A stretch of 64,000 bases of DNA, taken from Alopecurus myosuroides. Lineage: Eukaryota > Streptophyta > Magnoliopsida > Poales > Poaceae. Below the pieces are notes generated by a model. The model ran no database searches. It had not been told where the DNA came from and saw only the letters and a list, made by a program, of their open reading frames with translations. The stretch is from positions 88,981,927 through 89,045,926 of the forward strand of contig CM054058.1 of NCBI GenBank assembly GCA_028641055.1. Direction: 5' to 3'. Of the stretch, positions 1 through 11,949 are shown piece by piece (positions within the stretch are counted from its first letter, which is position 1; every line of letters starts with the position of its first letter). The position numbers and the translations under genes were made by a program.

Positions 1-393
1 GCGCCCTCCTACGCCGTTTCCGCGAGCTCCACTCGCCCAGACTCCTCGGCTTCTACCTCGCGCAGAGGGAGTACACGGATGCCGCGGCGCGCTTCTTCCC
101 TATGCTGCCACAGCCCCCGCCTCCAGAGCTGGACTCCGTGGTCCGCCGCGTCGCAAGGTTCAGCTTGCCCTTCTACGAGGGCGCACGGACCGACATGGTG
201 GGCTGCTGGAACGGCAGGGTGGTCACCAGCTTGTACGCATGTAAAATTTACACTCACAACGACGTCAGAAACGAGATCATATTTGTCTTGCACAGCCCGC
301 TATGCTCTGAGAGAGGTATGGCTGTCACCCCGACATTACACGTCCCATTACTGGATCAAAGTTTCTGCAGTTACAGAGAACTCTTGGTCAAAG
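1..393 (+). pseudogene. F-box protein gene, 5' half, duplicate copy 1 (cut by window edge and copia LTR)
   Basis: This stretch matches 11050-11442, part of the better preserved F-box gene, with essentially one difference (A at 359 versus C at 11408, giving Gln instead of His). It encodes the part after the F-box, including the FRELHSPRLLGFYL segment. The F-box itself would lie upstream of base 1. The reading frame runs into a copia LTR at 394 after the CAAAG target site. No 3' half of the gene follows in this copy, because the copia sequence passes into another element at 2721/2722. It is therefore a truncated gene copy. F-box proteins normally act as substrate receptors of SCF ubiquitin ligases, but no function is expected from this fragment. 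Confidence 0.8.
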
Positions 394-886
394 TGTTAAA
401 AGGCCAAAAGGCCTAGTCAAATAACGTTAGGGGGAGGCCCACGAACCAACGTTCGTGAGTACCTCGTACGCAACTAACGCGCCCTGATCGGGGGCACCAA
501 AACCAACTCATGGTTTGGTCCCCTGTCGTACTGCGCCATATAAAGAGAGGGGAGGCTGGCAGCGATGAGATACCCTTGTTACTCATCTGCGACTTTCCTC
601 CCCGATATCCCCAAAAACCCTATCGATCTAGGGAGGCCAGGAACTACGGGAAGATCAAGCTATACCCCTCCCGTACCAGGGCAGTGCCGCTGGAGACTGG
701 AGGGGATCAGGACCTTCTCCAAGCCCGTCGTTGATCAAGCCTGCATCGAGCAGGCTAAGATGGCTACAAACGCTGGATCCTGTAAACCTCTAAACCCCTC
801 TGTTTCCTTATGTTTGATCCATCTTTTGTGTTCTTTTTGCTGTCACACCTGATCCAGTATGGATCTAGATGGTTTTATATCTAACA
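394..886 (+). mobile_element. 5' LTR of copia A, duplicate copy
   Basis: The LTR begins TGTTAAAAGG right after the CAAAG target site and ends TATATCTAACA. It matches 11443-11935 with about five substitutions in 493 bp. Like that copy, it lacks a 41-bp segment that is present after TGTT in the 3' LTR at 17925. A TATA-like CATATAAAG is at 537-545. A PBS-like TGGTATCAGACGCC follows at 888. Confidence 0.88.
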
Positions 887-2721
887 ATGGTATCAGACGC
901 CAAAAAGTGATAGCATTAGAACCAAATGGATCTGTTTGATCATGTTTAGACTAATAAACTAACGAATTAGGCAATTATGTTTAAGATCAGCTTTGGATTA
1001 GTACTATTACTGCCCTGTCATGTCAAACATCAAGTCCATTAACCTTTATGAGTTACTAATGATGCAAACCTAATCCTCGGGTTGGCCCAATTGCTTCTTG
1101 AACGTGCATTGCTAATGATATGGATCAAATTTAATTAACAATTTTGTTTTAGTTAAAGCAAATCATGTTTCGGTTAATTTTTCTTTTCATGTTAGTCACG
1201 TTTAAGCAATAAGGAGGGGAGTACGAAAACAATTACAAACAGAAGTAAAAATCTCCTCCTGCCCAAACCCTAGATCCCCATTTACGCCCAAGATGCACTT
1301 CTGGAACAACAATAAAGAAAAGGGGCCGGTATCGGAATCATACCGAGAACGGCGCCGCAACGCTGCACGGTAGACGCGCCCGGCGCGGAAGAAGACGACG
1401 GCGGGCCTCCGATGCTCGCCGCCGTGCTTGCGTGTATGTAGAAGCTGCAGGGCCTTCGGGCTCTTCGCGGACGCGCTCTGCGCTGAATGGATGGCCGTCG
1501 TGCCTCACATCGCCGTCGCCCTCACCCTCTCGCTGCCCGTAAGAACACGGCGCCGGCAGCCATCCTCAACGGACGGGCGCGCGGGACTCCGTCCACCGCA
1601 CGCTCCTCCGCTGAGAAAGGCCACCGTGCCGGAAGGGAAAGGGGCGACCACGGCCACCGTGCCGGAATGGAAGAAGGAGGGCGACGCGCCATTGCCGCCG
1701 TCGCCTTGTTCCAGCCCGCCTCCCCCTCACTCACTGAGCACGGCCACCGCGCCAGATGCCTGGAGGCAGAGCGGGGCGGACCTGCAGCTCGCCGTCGAGC
1801 GGCTAAAGGAAGGGGGAGGGCGGCGCGCCGTCGCCGGCCGTCACCCGTCACTCGCTCGGGCCGCCTCACTCTCTGTCTCCACAGGAATCGGGGATGAGAA
1901 ACGAAATGGGGACTAGGGTTTGGGGGTTGACCGGCCAAGCCCTTTTTGATCCGATCCGGGAGGATCTCGTTCGTCCCTTTTGATCGAACGGTGGCGACAC
2001 CGCGGGCACGATAACGGGCCTCCGTGGCCTGCTAGGCCTCCGAGGCTGTTTTTGTTGGGCTACCAGCACGGGCTGGGCTGTTTTGATCAGCCCTGTTCGT
2101 TTTTCCTCTGTTCTATTTTCTGTTATTTTATTTTTCCAGTGCATTTTTAAGTTTCCTAATTAAGTTTTGTGCACTGTTTTAAATAACAGAAAACAATTGC
2201 CTAAATTTATGATAATAAACATGTTATTGTTCTGAATAAAAATGAACCAACGAGATTTTTTGTTTAGAATATTTTAATATGTTTAAATGTTGTATAATCA
2301 ATTTAAGCATGAATAATGTTATTTACCTTATGTTATTAATTTTAATGCTTAATTTGATAATGTCATGACTGTAAAATTAATTCTGACCAACGTTGTGTTA
2401 ATTTTGCATGTCACCCCCTTACGTTGTTCTAATCTTGTGTCATTTCTGCCCCACGGTGATTTGGCACAGAATTAGAATTTTTTATGATTATGGCATGTTT
2501 ATTCCTCTTTACCAACGTAAAGTCTTGTATTCATGCAATTTTTTAACGTCCATGTAATATTTTCAGCTTCCACTGCGATACGCTACGACACTGTCGAGCA
2601 ACTGACGGGGAGTAATTTCCCACGCTGGAAGAATTCAATCGAGCTAAGTTTGGCTTTCAGCGAATTTGATTATGCCTTAAGGGAGGATAAGCCCACGCCG
2701 CCTGAAAATGGTGTCGCGGGG
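887..2721 (+). mobile_element. Leader and gag start of copia A, duplicate copy, truncated at 2721
   Basis: Collinear with 11936-13776 at about 99% identity. Two indels are visible: a 5-bp GATCT and a single T are present only in the 11-13 kb copy. It carries the PBS, a 1.6-kb leader with a GC-rich block (about 1330-2010) and the first 60 or so Gag codons (from 2533). Homology stops exactly after GCGGGG at 2721. The following bases CCTAG differ from TATGA in the complete element. Small ORFs in the GC-rich block are not supported as genes. Confidence 0.85.
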
Positions 2722-3289
2722 CCTAGTTTTATGGGCTAGGCTGGGCTAGTTTTGGCCTTGTTCAGTCAAATTAAATTTATGGGCTTAGTTTTAATGTTAG
2801 TCATGTTTTATTTCTGTTATTAATTGTTATGTTTATGTTAGCTGTTTTAAATGTATTAGCATGTTAAATTATTAGTCATGCTTTGTTATGATATTTATTA
2901 TGATGATCATGTTATGATGTTTTCCGCTACAAAATAAAGTTTAATGAATCCTCAAATAAAGTGTGGGTTTGTGCTTTGTCATTCCGACCAAAGTTGTTTG
3001 ACCAGCATTTAGATCACAAAGTTCTTTTATTAGCTCGTTTCACTTCTGGCCAAAGCTGATGTGAACTGGGTTAATGGAAGAAAATTAATGATGACGATTA
3101 TTAATGGGTGGCTTTTATTTATCAATTTGGCCAAAGCTAATTGATGAATATTTGTTCACAAATTTTTTGTTGTTCATATTCATTTCTGGCCAAAGCTAAT
3201 TTGAATTTGATCAATGAAGTCGATTATGATGATGGTGCTTATTAAAGAAATTTTTCGAATTCTCTTTTGCAACACCTAATGTCTCTCAT

Positions 3290-6200
3290 ATGACTGGGAT
3301 GCTTAATGGCATAGAACAACTTAATGGTAGCAACTATGCTACATGGGGAGAAGTTTGAAATTACGATGGCCTTACTGAATATTGATTATGCTCTCCTTAA
3401 TGATCCTCCTGAGGCACCTAAAGAAAATGCTGAAAATTATGAGGGCCTCAAGAAGGAATATAATGTTATCAAGGCTAAGTGGGATGACTCTAATCGCAAG
3501 TGCCTTATGATGATAAAGGGCTCCATTACATAGAGAATGAGGGGAGCCCTTCCTGACTGTGAGACAGCTAAAGGGTACTTTACGAAAATTGAACATCAGT
3601 TCAAAGGGCCTTCTAAAGTTTATGCAACAAGTCTTATTATAAGGATGATTGATGAAAAATATGATCCCACTATAAGTCTTTGAGAGCATATTATGAAGAA
3701 ATGCAACATGGCTACCAAATTTAAGACTATGGAGATGGAAATTTCTAATGGTTTTCTTGTCCATTTTATTATGTCATCTTTGCCGCCTGAATTCTCTCCA
3801 TTTATGACTAACTATAATGCAATGGATGTGAAATGGGAGATTGATGAAATGATGGCGCGATATGTGCAAGAAGAAGAAAGGCTTAAGGCTGAAAGAATTG
3901 ACCATACTAATCAGATAAATCATTCACAAAGGAAGAGGTATAAGAAGTTTGTGAATGAATATATGAAGTCTAAGCCTAATCAGTTTAAAGAAAAAGGACA
4001 ATCTTCAAAAGGCTCTCACCAAATGAAGCCTGAAAAGGCGACTGATGGAGAAGCAAGAGATCCTAATGCTTGTCGCCATTGTGGAAAACTTGGGCATATT
4101 CGAAAGAATTGTTTTGCTTTCAAGAAATGTCTTCAAGATAAAGGTAACGATGTTATTACTTTTGTTGAGGAATCCCTTTGTGTTAATTATGCCACCAATA
4201 CATGGTGGATTGATTCAGGTGCAACAATTCATATTGCAAATTCGTTGCAGGGATTCCATTTGAGGAGGACCCTAGAAAAGAGGGAAAAGAACCATTAGAG
4301 TTGCTAATGGTGTTGAGACTGATGCTGAGGCACTTGGAGACTTCACTCTTACGCTCCATACCGACTTTAAGCTTAGGTCGAATAATGTTCTATATGTACC
4401 CTCGATGAAACAGAATTTTATTTCTGTTTCATGTCTAGATGATGATGCTTATGAGTGTCACTTTGGGAATAAGCGTTGTATAATTATGTATGAAAATAAT
4501 AATGATATAAATAAGCTTTATGTAATTTCCCTTTGTGATGATATAAATAATGTGGGTTCTACCTCAAATATAAATGTGAGTACCAAACGGAAGCATAATG
4601 ATAACGAGACTTCTTCGAAATTATGGCACTATTGTTTAGGCCATATTTCGAGGGGGAGAATTGAGCGTCTCATTAAAGATCAAGTTCTTCCTTCACTTGA
4701 TTTTACGGATGTGGATATCGATCATTGTATTGATTGCATCAAAGGAAAATATGCCAAGAAAATTAAGAAATGTGCAAACCGAAGCACGAGAGTTTTAGAA
4801 ATAATCCATACGGATATATGTGGTCTGTTTAATGTGAAGACGGTGGATGATTTTAATTCATTCATTACATTCACCAATGATTTATCCCATTATGGATATA
4901 TTTATCCCATAAAGGAAAGATCAGAGGCATTGGACAAGTTTAAGATTTTCAAAGCTAAGGTTAAAAATCAACGTGATAAAAATATTAAGGTTGTGAGATC
5001 TCATCGTGGTGGTGAATACTACGACAGACACACTTCTTATGGCAAAATTCCTGGACCGTTTGCAAAATTCTTACAGGAAAATGGTATTATGGCCCAATAC
5101 TCAGCACCGGGCGAACCCCAGCAAAAAGGGGTGGCCAAAAGAAGAAACCACACTCTCATAGATATAGTGCGGAGTATGTTGAGCCACTCCACTCTATCGG
5201 TAAATTTATGGATGGAAGCCCTTAAGACAACAACACATATTCTTAACAGGGTTCCAAGTAAATAGGTGCCTAAAACACCGTATGTATTATGGACTGGGAG
5301 AAAACCGACTGTGAATTATTTTCATGTATGGGGATGTCCTGCTGAAGCAAGGATTTTTAATCCAATTATGGGAAAGTTAGACCCCAAGACAGTCAGCTAC
5401 CATTTTATTGGTTATCCTAAAAAATCTAAAGCATATCGGTTTTATTGTCCAAATCAGGCAACAAAGTTTGTTGAAACAAGACACGCTGTGTTCTTGGAAA
5501 GTGAAACAATGAGGGGGAGTATGACACCTCGGGAAATAATATTGGAAGAAATCCAGGAATTTTTCCCAGTTCCAATAATTCAAGAACCAGTTTTCCAGGT
5601 GTCTGCCGAAGTTGCACCTCCTGTTGAGAGGAATGTTAGAGCAACTCCTGCTGAAAATCCTGTGGCTATTTCAGATGTCAAACCTGATGATGTTATTGTT
5701 GAAGACATTCAGCAGCCTCAAAGTGTTGATGAAGTGCCAAATAATGGAACTCTCAGAAGGTCACAACGGACTAGAAAGTCTGCAATTCCTCATGATTATG
5801 TCACCTATATGAGTGAGGATATGAATGAGTCAATGTTGAATAATGATCCCACCTCATTTAAAGAAGCCATGCAAAGTGAATATTCGTCTGAATGGCTTAA
5901 TACTATGAAATATGAAATGAAGTCCATGAGCACTAATGAAGTGTGAGACTTAGTAGAAATCCCTAAAGGAGCTAAAGTTGTTGGTTGCGAATGGGTCTAT
6001 AAGACCAAACGTAACTCCAAGGGTGATATCGGAAGGTTCAAGGCAAGACTGGTGGCAAAAGGATTTACTCAAAGAGAAGGGATTGATTATAATGAGACCT
6101 TTTCACCTGTCTCTTCTAAAGATTCCTTCAGGATTATTATGGCACTTGTGGCTCATTATGATTTAGAGCTACATCATATGGATGTTAAAATAACATTCCT

Positions 6201-7414
6201 AAATGGAGACTTATAGGAGGATGTTCTCATGGCCCAACTGGAAGGTTTTGTTATGGAAGGAAAAGAACATTTGGGATGTCATCTTAAGAAATCCATCTAT
6301 GGCTTGAAGCAAGCATCACGACTATGGTATTCTAAGTTTGACTAACTCATAAGGAAATTTGGTTTTGAAGAGAATAAAGTGGACAGTTGTGTTTATGTTA
6401 ATTTCAGGGGGAGCAAGTTTATCTTCCTGATACTGTATGTTGATGACATACTTCTCGCCAGCAGTGATAAAAACATGTTGTTGGAAACTAAGAGGTTTCT
6501 TTCCTCTAGTTTTGATATGAAGGATCTCAAAGAAGCATCTTATGTCTTAGGAATTGAAATTCACCGAGATAGATCCAGAGGGATCTTGGGGCTATGTCAG
6601 AGAGCATATATTGAGAAGGTACTAAAAAGTACAACATTATAAATGCTCAGCCTCGCGTGCTCCTATTGTTAAGTGCGATAAATTTAGGACTTTACAGTGC
6701 CCAAGAAATGATTATGAATCTGCGCAGATGAAGTCAATTCCTTATGCATCCATTGTTGGAAGCATTATGTATGCACAAGTGTGCACTTGCCCTAATTTAG
6801 CATTCGTGACCAGGATGCTTGGCAGATATCAGTCTAATCCAGGTTTGGATCACTGGAAGGCTGCTAAAAAGGTCTTGCGTTATTTGCAAGGTACTAAAGG
6901 CCTCATGCTCACTTATAAGAAATCTGATAATCTCGAGGTGGTGGGTTATTCAGATGCTGATTTTGTGGGGTGTGTTGACACTAAGAAATCCACTTTAAGA
7001 TATATTTTCACCCTCACAAAAGGAGCCATATCATGGAAAAACTCCAAACAGACTGTCATTGCATCGTCAACAATGCAGGCATAATTTGTGGCATGTTATG
7101 AGGCTACCGGGCATGCTGTATGGCTGAAGAATTTTATCCTGGGACTCAAAGTGATTGATAGAATTTCCAAGCCATTCACTCTTTACTGCGATAATCAACC
7201 AGCAGTAATCTATTCGAGTAACAAAAAATCAAGTGGTGCTGCCAAACACATTGATATAAGGTATCATGTTGTGAAAGATAGAATCCAGGATCATATAATC
7301 GACGTCAAGTATATAAGTATTAGGTTGATGTTAGCGGATCCGCTCACGAAAGTCTTACCACCCAGTGTTTTCAGAGAGCATGTTGCTGACATGGGTTTGG
7401 TTGAAAGCTTTTGA
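3290..7414 (+). pseudogene. Degenerate gag-pol polyprotein of copia B
   Basis: The order is Gag (LNGSNYATW-like start), a CX2CX4HX4C zinc knuckle near 4072-4113, protease [10 protein letters not shown] near 4204, integrase (GH..C..C region near 4620-4750; the second catalytic Asp of copia A, in VRSDRGGEY, is His here: VRSHRGGEY near 4995), reverse transcriptase with YVDD at 6435-6446, and RNase H from about 6940 to 7414. Many stops and frameshifts break it, for example TAG at 3531, TAG at 5263, TGA at 5944, TAG at 6214 and TAA at 7082. Normal function would be capsid formation, polyprotein cleavage, reverse transcription and integration. This copy cannot encode it. Confidence 0.85.
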
Positions 7415-7796
7415 TCCTAGTAATCTTGGGACCAATGAAACACCATCTCCCCAAAAGGCGCATTCTGAGATTAGATGGGAACCATAGCCAATTGGTTCAG
7501 CGGTACTTAATTGACTGTTGTAATCTATTGTCTTGGTGTACCATTTCATCAAAGGATGAGTCTGTAATGTTTATGATGTTTATGTAAAGTATTATGTAAA
7601 TTAATGTAATGTATGATGAGAATAAAGTTTATGGAGCTCATAAAGTTTGAGGAGTTTCATTTTGATATAAGGCGATGTTTTATAGTCACTAGGTTCAGTG
7701 GCATCTCTTTTAGCCATTGCAACTTGTTCGTATTAATGCATTATCTTTACCGATAAATGAAATTACAAGTTTTTAGTTTTACGATCAAGGGGGGAA

Positions 7797-8149
7797 TGTT
7801 GGGATGTTGATCGTATAAAAGGGTCAATAGCTAGTGAACCTTGTTCACACTAACAGTGTTCTGATCAGGGGCACACTTAAGTCAATGTTGTGGGTACCAA
7901 CAGTGTATAGTGCAACATTTATAAGGAAGGAGGAAGAGATGAGAATGAGACTACGACACTTAGTGCAGCTGCTGCTCTCGCACCTCTCTCCTTTTTTTTT
8001 TCTCTTCCCCAAGAACAGGGGCTGCTCATCAAGCCCGGCACTGGAGCACTAGGAAGGATCCATCACAGCCACCAGATCGAGGTACTGGTGGTAACGAATA
8101 AGCAGGGAACTGATCAAGGCCGAGCAAAAGAATGGCTTCCACGTCTACA
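7797..8149 (+). mobile_element. 3' LTR of copia B
   Basis: Starts TGTTGGGATG after a polypurine tract. It shares short collinear phrases with the copia A LTR (CTGATC-GGGGCAC, GTTCRC..ACTAAC), which supports common lineage. A TATA-like ATTTATAAGG lies near 7918. The end is placed at TCTACA but could be about 70 bp further on. Confidence 0.55.
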
Positions 8150-8406
8150 GATCAAGGTATGATCATTTTATCTTTCATGTGGCTCAAGACTTGAGCTAGA
8201 TGATCCTAAAGGTCTACAACAAGGCAAAGGATGACAGGCAAGCCTTTGTGCTAGGGTGGCGTCGCTGCCACCGCTTGTCGGAACTCCCTCCGCCACCGAT
8301 CTTGCCCATCAATTATCGGCCCCGTTTTCGTGCCGTAACTCCTGCCGCCGCTCTTTTTGGTCATTTCTCAGTCATACATAGCTCTTGGCTCCAGCAATTG
8401 ATGCAT

Positions 8407-9170
8407 GCACATTGGTTTGAATCTACGGTTTCAACCCATGACTGACATTTGGTTTGGATGGGGTTCGTTTTAAAACACACACATGGTTCTGTTTGGTTTG
8501 GATTTGCTTCAATGTATAATTGTTGGTTTTCATTAATTCGGGTGTCCGGTTTTGGCTGGGTTTGGTCTGGGCTTGAAACCATTCAAATCCTTGTGTGTAG
8601 CTGCGATGTAGCAGTAAAAGAAAGTTTGCCTCAAAAAAAAAAACTAATAGGAAGCTAATGTGTAGCCAGAGTCTCTCTAGCCTAGATGTCACTTGCCCTG
8701 GTTCAGTAATATCTGTCTGGGAAATGGATGAACAAGCTGTTGCAGGCTGTGGTAATGCGTCATACATACTAGAGGTGAGAAATGGATGGTTCGCAGGCAA
8801 CTTTTAGTCCTGCTCTAAACATTTTGTTCTTAAAGCAAAGACCATTCTGCAGAGGTGTAACGGGAGATGAATTCATTGGAAACAAGTTGTATGTTCTGCG
8901 CTCGTGTTAGATACTTTTTCTAAGCGACGCGGTTACTCCCAATTAAGGAAACCGAAACTATAATACAACCGACAAAGGACATCTACAAACTTTGAACTTT
9001 TATGAAAGCACTTTGAAGTCACCGTCTCTACCTCGGACAATTGTATCTCGATGTTCTTCTATGTGCCCGATAAAGAATCAGCAGAAAATCCCATAAATTT
9101 AATTTACCTCAAGATTTTGGATATCTCATGAGCTTCCCACTACATCGGGTAAGAATCTTAGACCGTTAAA
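8407..9170 (+). repeat. Old duplicated flank, left copy
   Basis: Collinear with 21173-21704, which is about 2 kb beyond the F-box stop. Shared landmarks are TTTGAATCTACGGTTT, GAAACAAGTTGTA, CCCATAAATTTAATTTACCT and ATTTTGGATATC-like strings. Identity is around 80% by eye with indels, much lower than the recent 11-kb duplication. No coding sequence is seen. Confidence 0.7.
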
Positions 9171-9184
9171 TGCAGCATGGTCGG

Positions 9185-9364
9185 CAGTGGCGGATCTAGG
9201 TTCATAGCACTGGGGGTGCCACAGTTTACCTTAGCTACATAAATACCCCTAAAATGTAGTTAAAACTATTAGACAACTAGTGTAATCTATATGGTATAAG
9301 ATATTTTTTCACTTTTGGAGGGGGTGTCATGGCAACCATGGAACCCCCATTAGATCCGCCCCTG
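9185..9364. mobile_element. hAT-type MITE (180 bp)
   Basis: Terminal inverted repeats CAGTGGCGGATCTA and TAGATCCGCCCCTG bound a 180-bp AT-rich interior. The flanks are ATGGTCGG (9177-9184) and GTGGTCGG (9365-9372), an 8-bp duplication with one mismatch, as expected for hAT elements. It has no coding capacity. Confidence 0.75.
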
Positions 9365-9372
9365 GTGGTCGG

Positions 9373-10652
9373 GGATACACCCGTCATAAGAGCATCCACA
9401 CCCCAAAGCGCTTAGGCAGGCGCTTAAATACAAAAAATAAATACTTAGGAAAAGTAAAACGAATAAGAGTTTTTACCTGCAACGCCGACGTTTAATCTGC
9501 GGCGCTTAGTCCGGTATAGCTACTAGAACATCAACATCTTGAGGTGTCTTAGGATGCGGTCGACGTCCAAACGAGTTTGGATGGCCTCCACCTGGCGATA
9601 CTTCGGCGTTAAGTGCCTGAGGTGGGAGACATGTCGGTCATTGGATGGAGATCCAATGACTCACATTAGTCGACCCCTTTTCAGAATTAGAGAACTTGTT
9701 TAAAGTTTATTTACGGTAAAAAAAATACTTTGACGTTTATAAAGCTAAAACAATTTCAAGAAATTCTAAAATAAAAATAAATGTAGTGGTCTAAGGAAAA
9801 TTGTTTCCATTCCCAAAGTAATTTTAGCAGTTTGCTTTAATTTTTAAAAAATATTTAGTATTTAATAAATACCTAAATTTGTTTCTAGGGTTTAATAAAT
9901 CCTAGGTTGTTTTGGTATACCAAAATATCCAACTAAATTTTAAATTAGAACAAGTAGAATATTTATCCAGACATGCTTCATATATTTGGATAGGTCACTC
10001 GAAAAAAATGTTGGAAAATATCTAGAAGGTTCGAAATTCAAGTACAGGATCCAATAATCAATTGGTAAAACAGTTAACCTATCCTAATCGAGAAGTTCAT
10101 ATGATTCCATTTCTTAAATAATTTGTGCACTTCTGGAACGGATGGAGCATTATATCTGTCCAAATGGTTGGAAGTAAATAAAATGCAGATATTTTGGTAC
10201 AAGTTTTTTCATCTAATATTTAAGATTTATATTTCATATTAAACCACTCATATAAAATGATGTAAATCAAGGTTCAGAAAATTTGAAACAAGTTCTTCAA
10301 AGTTTAAATTTCTTCAGAAATTCCATCAACATCAAGGAAATGAAATTACTTTATTTAATTAATCCACTAAATTTTTTTGAAAAATATTACCAAGTCATCA
10401 ACCATCAAATAATGCCCATTACTTCGGAGATATGTATTTTTGCTTGTGATGTGTTTCTAAACAAGACCAGAATCGGTTAGGACAATGAGCTTGATGGGTC
10501 CTAGTGTTACTATCTCTCGCTAGTATTGGATGGGCCCTAGTTATTAGCATCGGCATTTCACTTCACAAACCTGCCTCGATCCACTTTCTACCCTAAGCCC
10601 CAAACCCACGGTAACCACGACAGCAGGGACTCAGCCGCCGCCGCCGGCTGAA
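9373..10652. other. Intergenic, upstream of the F-box gene
   Basis: Mostly AT-rich. 9385-9500 has a GAGCATCCACA..AGCGCTTAGGC composition typical of decayed MITEs. A short palindrome TCATTGG..CCAATGA is near 9638-9660. 10490-10652 becomes GC-richer and would hold the promoter and 5' UTR of the F-box gene. No convincing ORF. Confidence 0.5.
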
Positions 10653-10723
10653 ATGAACGGCGAGACCTTTTCGCCGCCGGCCGAAATGGAGGGCGAGACG
10701 CATCCCCCGCCGCTGCCGGCGTG

Positions 10724-10918
10724 GGAAAATAATCCTATACGACCTTCCATGGGGCGACCCAGTCGGTGGACCACAGCCATCATCGTACACGTGGTAAAAC
10801 AAGTGTTTCTCGCTAATTGCAATTCCGTTGCTGAACGTGACTTCTACCCGTTAAATCGGATCGTGCGATTCTGAAGATGGTCCACCGGCCCATGGAAGGT
10901 CGTATAGGATTATTTTCC
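10724..10918. mobile_element. Mutator-like MITE (195 bp) inside the F-box coding start
   Basis: Perfect terminal inverted repeats of about 30 bp start GGAAAATAATCCTATACGAC and end with the complement. Flanks are identical 9-bp GCCGGCGTG at 10715-10723 and 10919-10927, the Mutator signature. Element plus one duplication is 204 bp, a multiple of three, but it carries stops in the gene's frame. Confidence 0.92.
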
Positions 10919-11442
10919 GCCGGCGTGTGTGTGCAAGGTGCTTGACGAAGACAACATCCTCTCTGAGATCATCGTCCGCGTCGGCTTCCGCACCAGCCTC
11001 GTCCGCGCCTCCGCCGTCTGCAGGCGCTGGTTCGGGCTCGCCTCCGACCGCGCCCTCCTACGCCGTTTCCGCGAGCTCCACTCGCCCAGACTCCTCGGCT
11101 TCTACCTCGCGCAGAGGGAGTACACGGATGCCGCGGCGCGCTTCTTCCCTATGCTGCCACAGCCCCCGCCTCCAGAGCTGGACTCCGTGGTCCGCCGCGT
11201 CGCAAGGTTCAGCTTGCCCTTCTACGAGGGCGCACGGACCGACATGGTGGGCTGCTGGAACGGCAGGGTGGTCACCAGCTTGTACGCATGTAAAATTTAC
11301 ACTCACAACGACGTCAGAAACGAGATCATATTTGTCTTGCACAGCCCGCTATGCTCTGAGAGAGGTATGGCTGTCACCCCGACATTACACGTCCCATTAC
11401 TGGATCACAGTTTCTGCAGTTACAGAGAACTCTTGGTCAAAG

Positions 11443-11935
11443 TGTTAAAAGGCCAAAAGGCCTAGTCAAATAACGTTAGGGGGAGGCCCACGAACCAACG
11501 TTCGTGAGCACCTCGTACGCAACTAACGCGCCCTGATCGGGGGCACCAAAACCAACTCATGGTTTGGTCCCCTGTCGTACTGCGCCATATAAAGAGAGGG
11601 GAGGCTGGCAGCGATGAGATACCCTTGTTACTCATCTGCGACTTTCCTCCCCGATATCCCCAAAAACCCTACCGATCTAGGGAGGCCAGGAACGACGGGA
11701 AGATCGAGCTATACCCCTCCCGTACCAGGGCAGTGCCGCTGGAGACCGGAGGGGATCAGGACCTTCTCCAAGCCCGTCGTTGATCAAGCCTGCATCGAGC
11801 AGGCTAAGATGGCTACAAACGCTGGATCCTGTAAACCTCTAAACCCCTCTGTTTCCTTATGTTTGATCCATCTTTTGTGTTCTTTTTGCTGTCACACCTG
11901 ATCCAGTATGGATCTAGATGGTTTTATATCTAACA
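11443..11935 (+). mobile_element. 5' LTR of copia A
   Basis: 493 bp, TGTTA to TAACA. Relative to the 3' LTR it lacks 41 bp directly after TGTT. The duplicate LTR at 394-886 shares this deletion. Confidence 0.93.
11586..11594 (+). promoter_or_regulatory. Probable TATA box of copia A LTR
   Basis: CATATAAAG in a GC-rich context about 145 bp into the LTR. The same motif is in the other two LTR copies (537-545 and in the 3' LTR near 18109). It would place transcription start about 30 bp downstream. The position is plausible but untested. Confidence 0.55.
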
Positions 11936-11936
11936 A

Positions 11937-11949
11937 TGGTATCAGACGC
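11937..11949 (+). other. Primer binding site of copia A
   Basis: TGGTATCAGACGC begins one base after the LTR. It matches the initiator-Met tRNA 3' end complement (TGGTATCAGAGC) except for a swap near its 3' end. Confidence 0.75.

Larger units (their letters stand above)
2722..8149 (+). mobile_element. Old Ty1/copia element B, 5' truncated, fused to copia A
   Basis: Starts inside an AT-rich leader (2722-3289) with several copies of a GGCCAAAGCTAAT-like phrase. A degenerate gag-pol (3290-7414), a PPT-like AAGGGGGGAA at 7788-7796 and a 3' LTR starting TGTTGGGATG at 7797 follow. No 5' LTR of B is present. Its encoded proteins match copia A throughout but with many substitutions, so it is an older member of the same lineage. 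The right LTR edge is uncertain: TCTACA at 8149 or 8219. Confidence 0.75.

Noticed and set aside
1428..1938. Overlapping GC-rich ORFs of 136-162 codons on both strands (also at 12482-12992)
   Set aside because: They lie in the copia leader, overlap each other in three frames and have no recognisable domain. GC-rich sequence readily gives long chance ORFs.
10929..11465. Open frame starting at GTG 10929 as an independent 178-residue gene
   Set aside because: It has no ATG and runs into the LTR. It is the middle segment of the split F-box gene.
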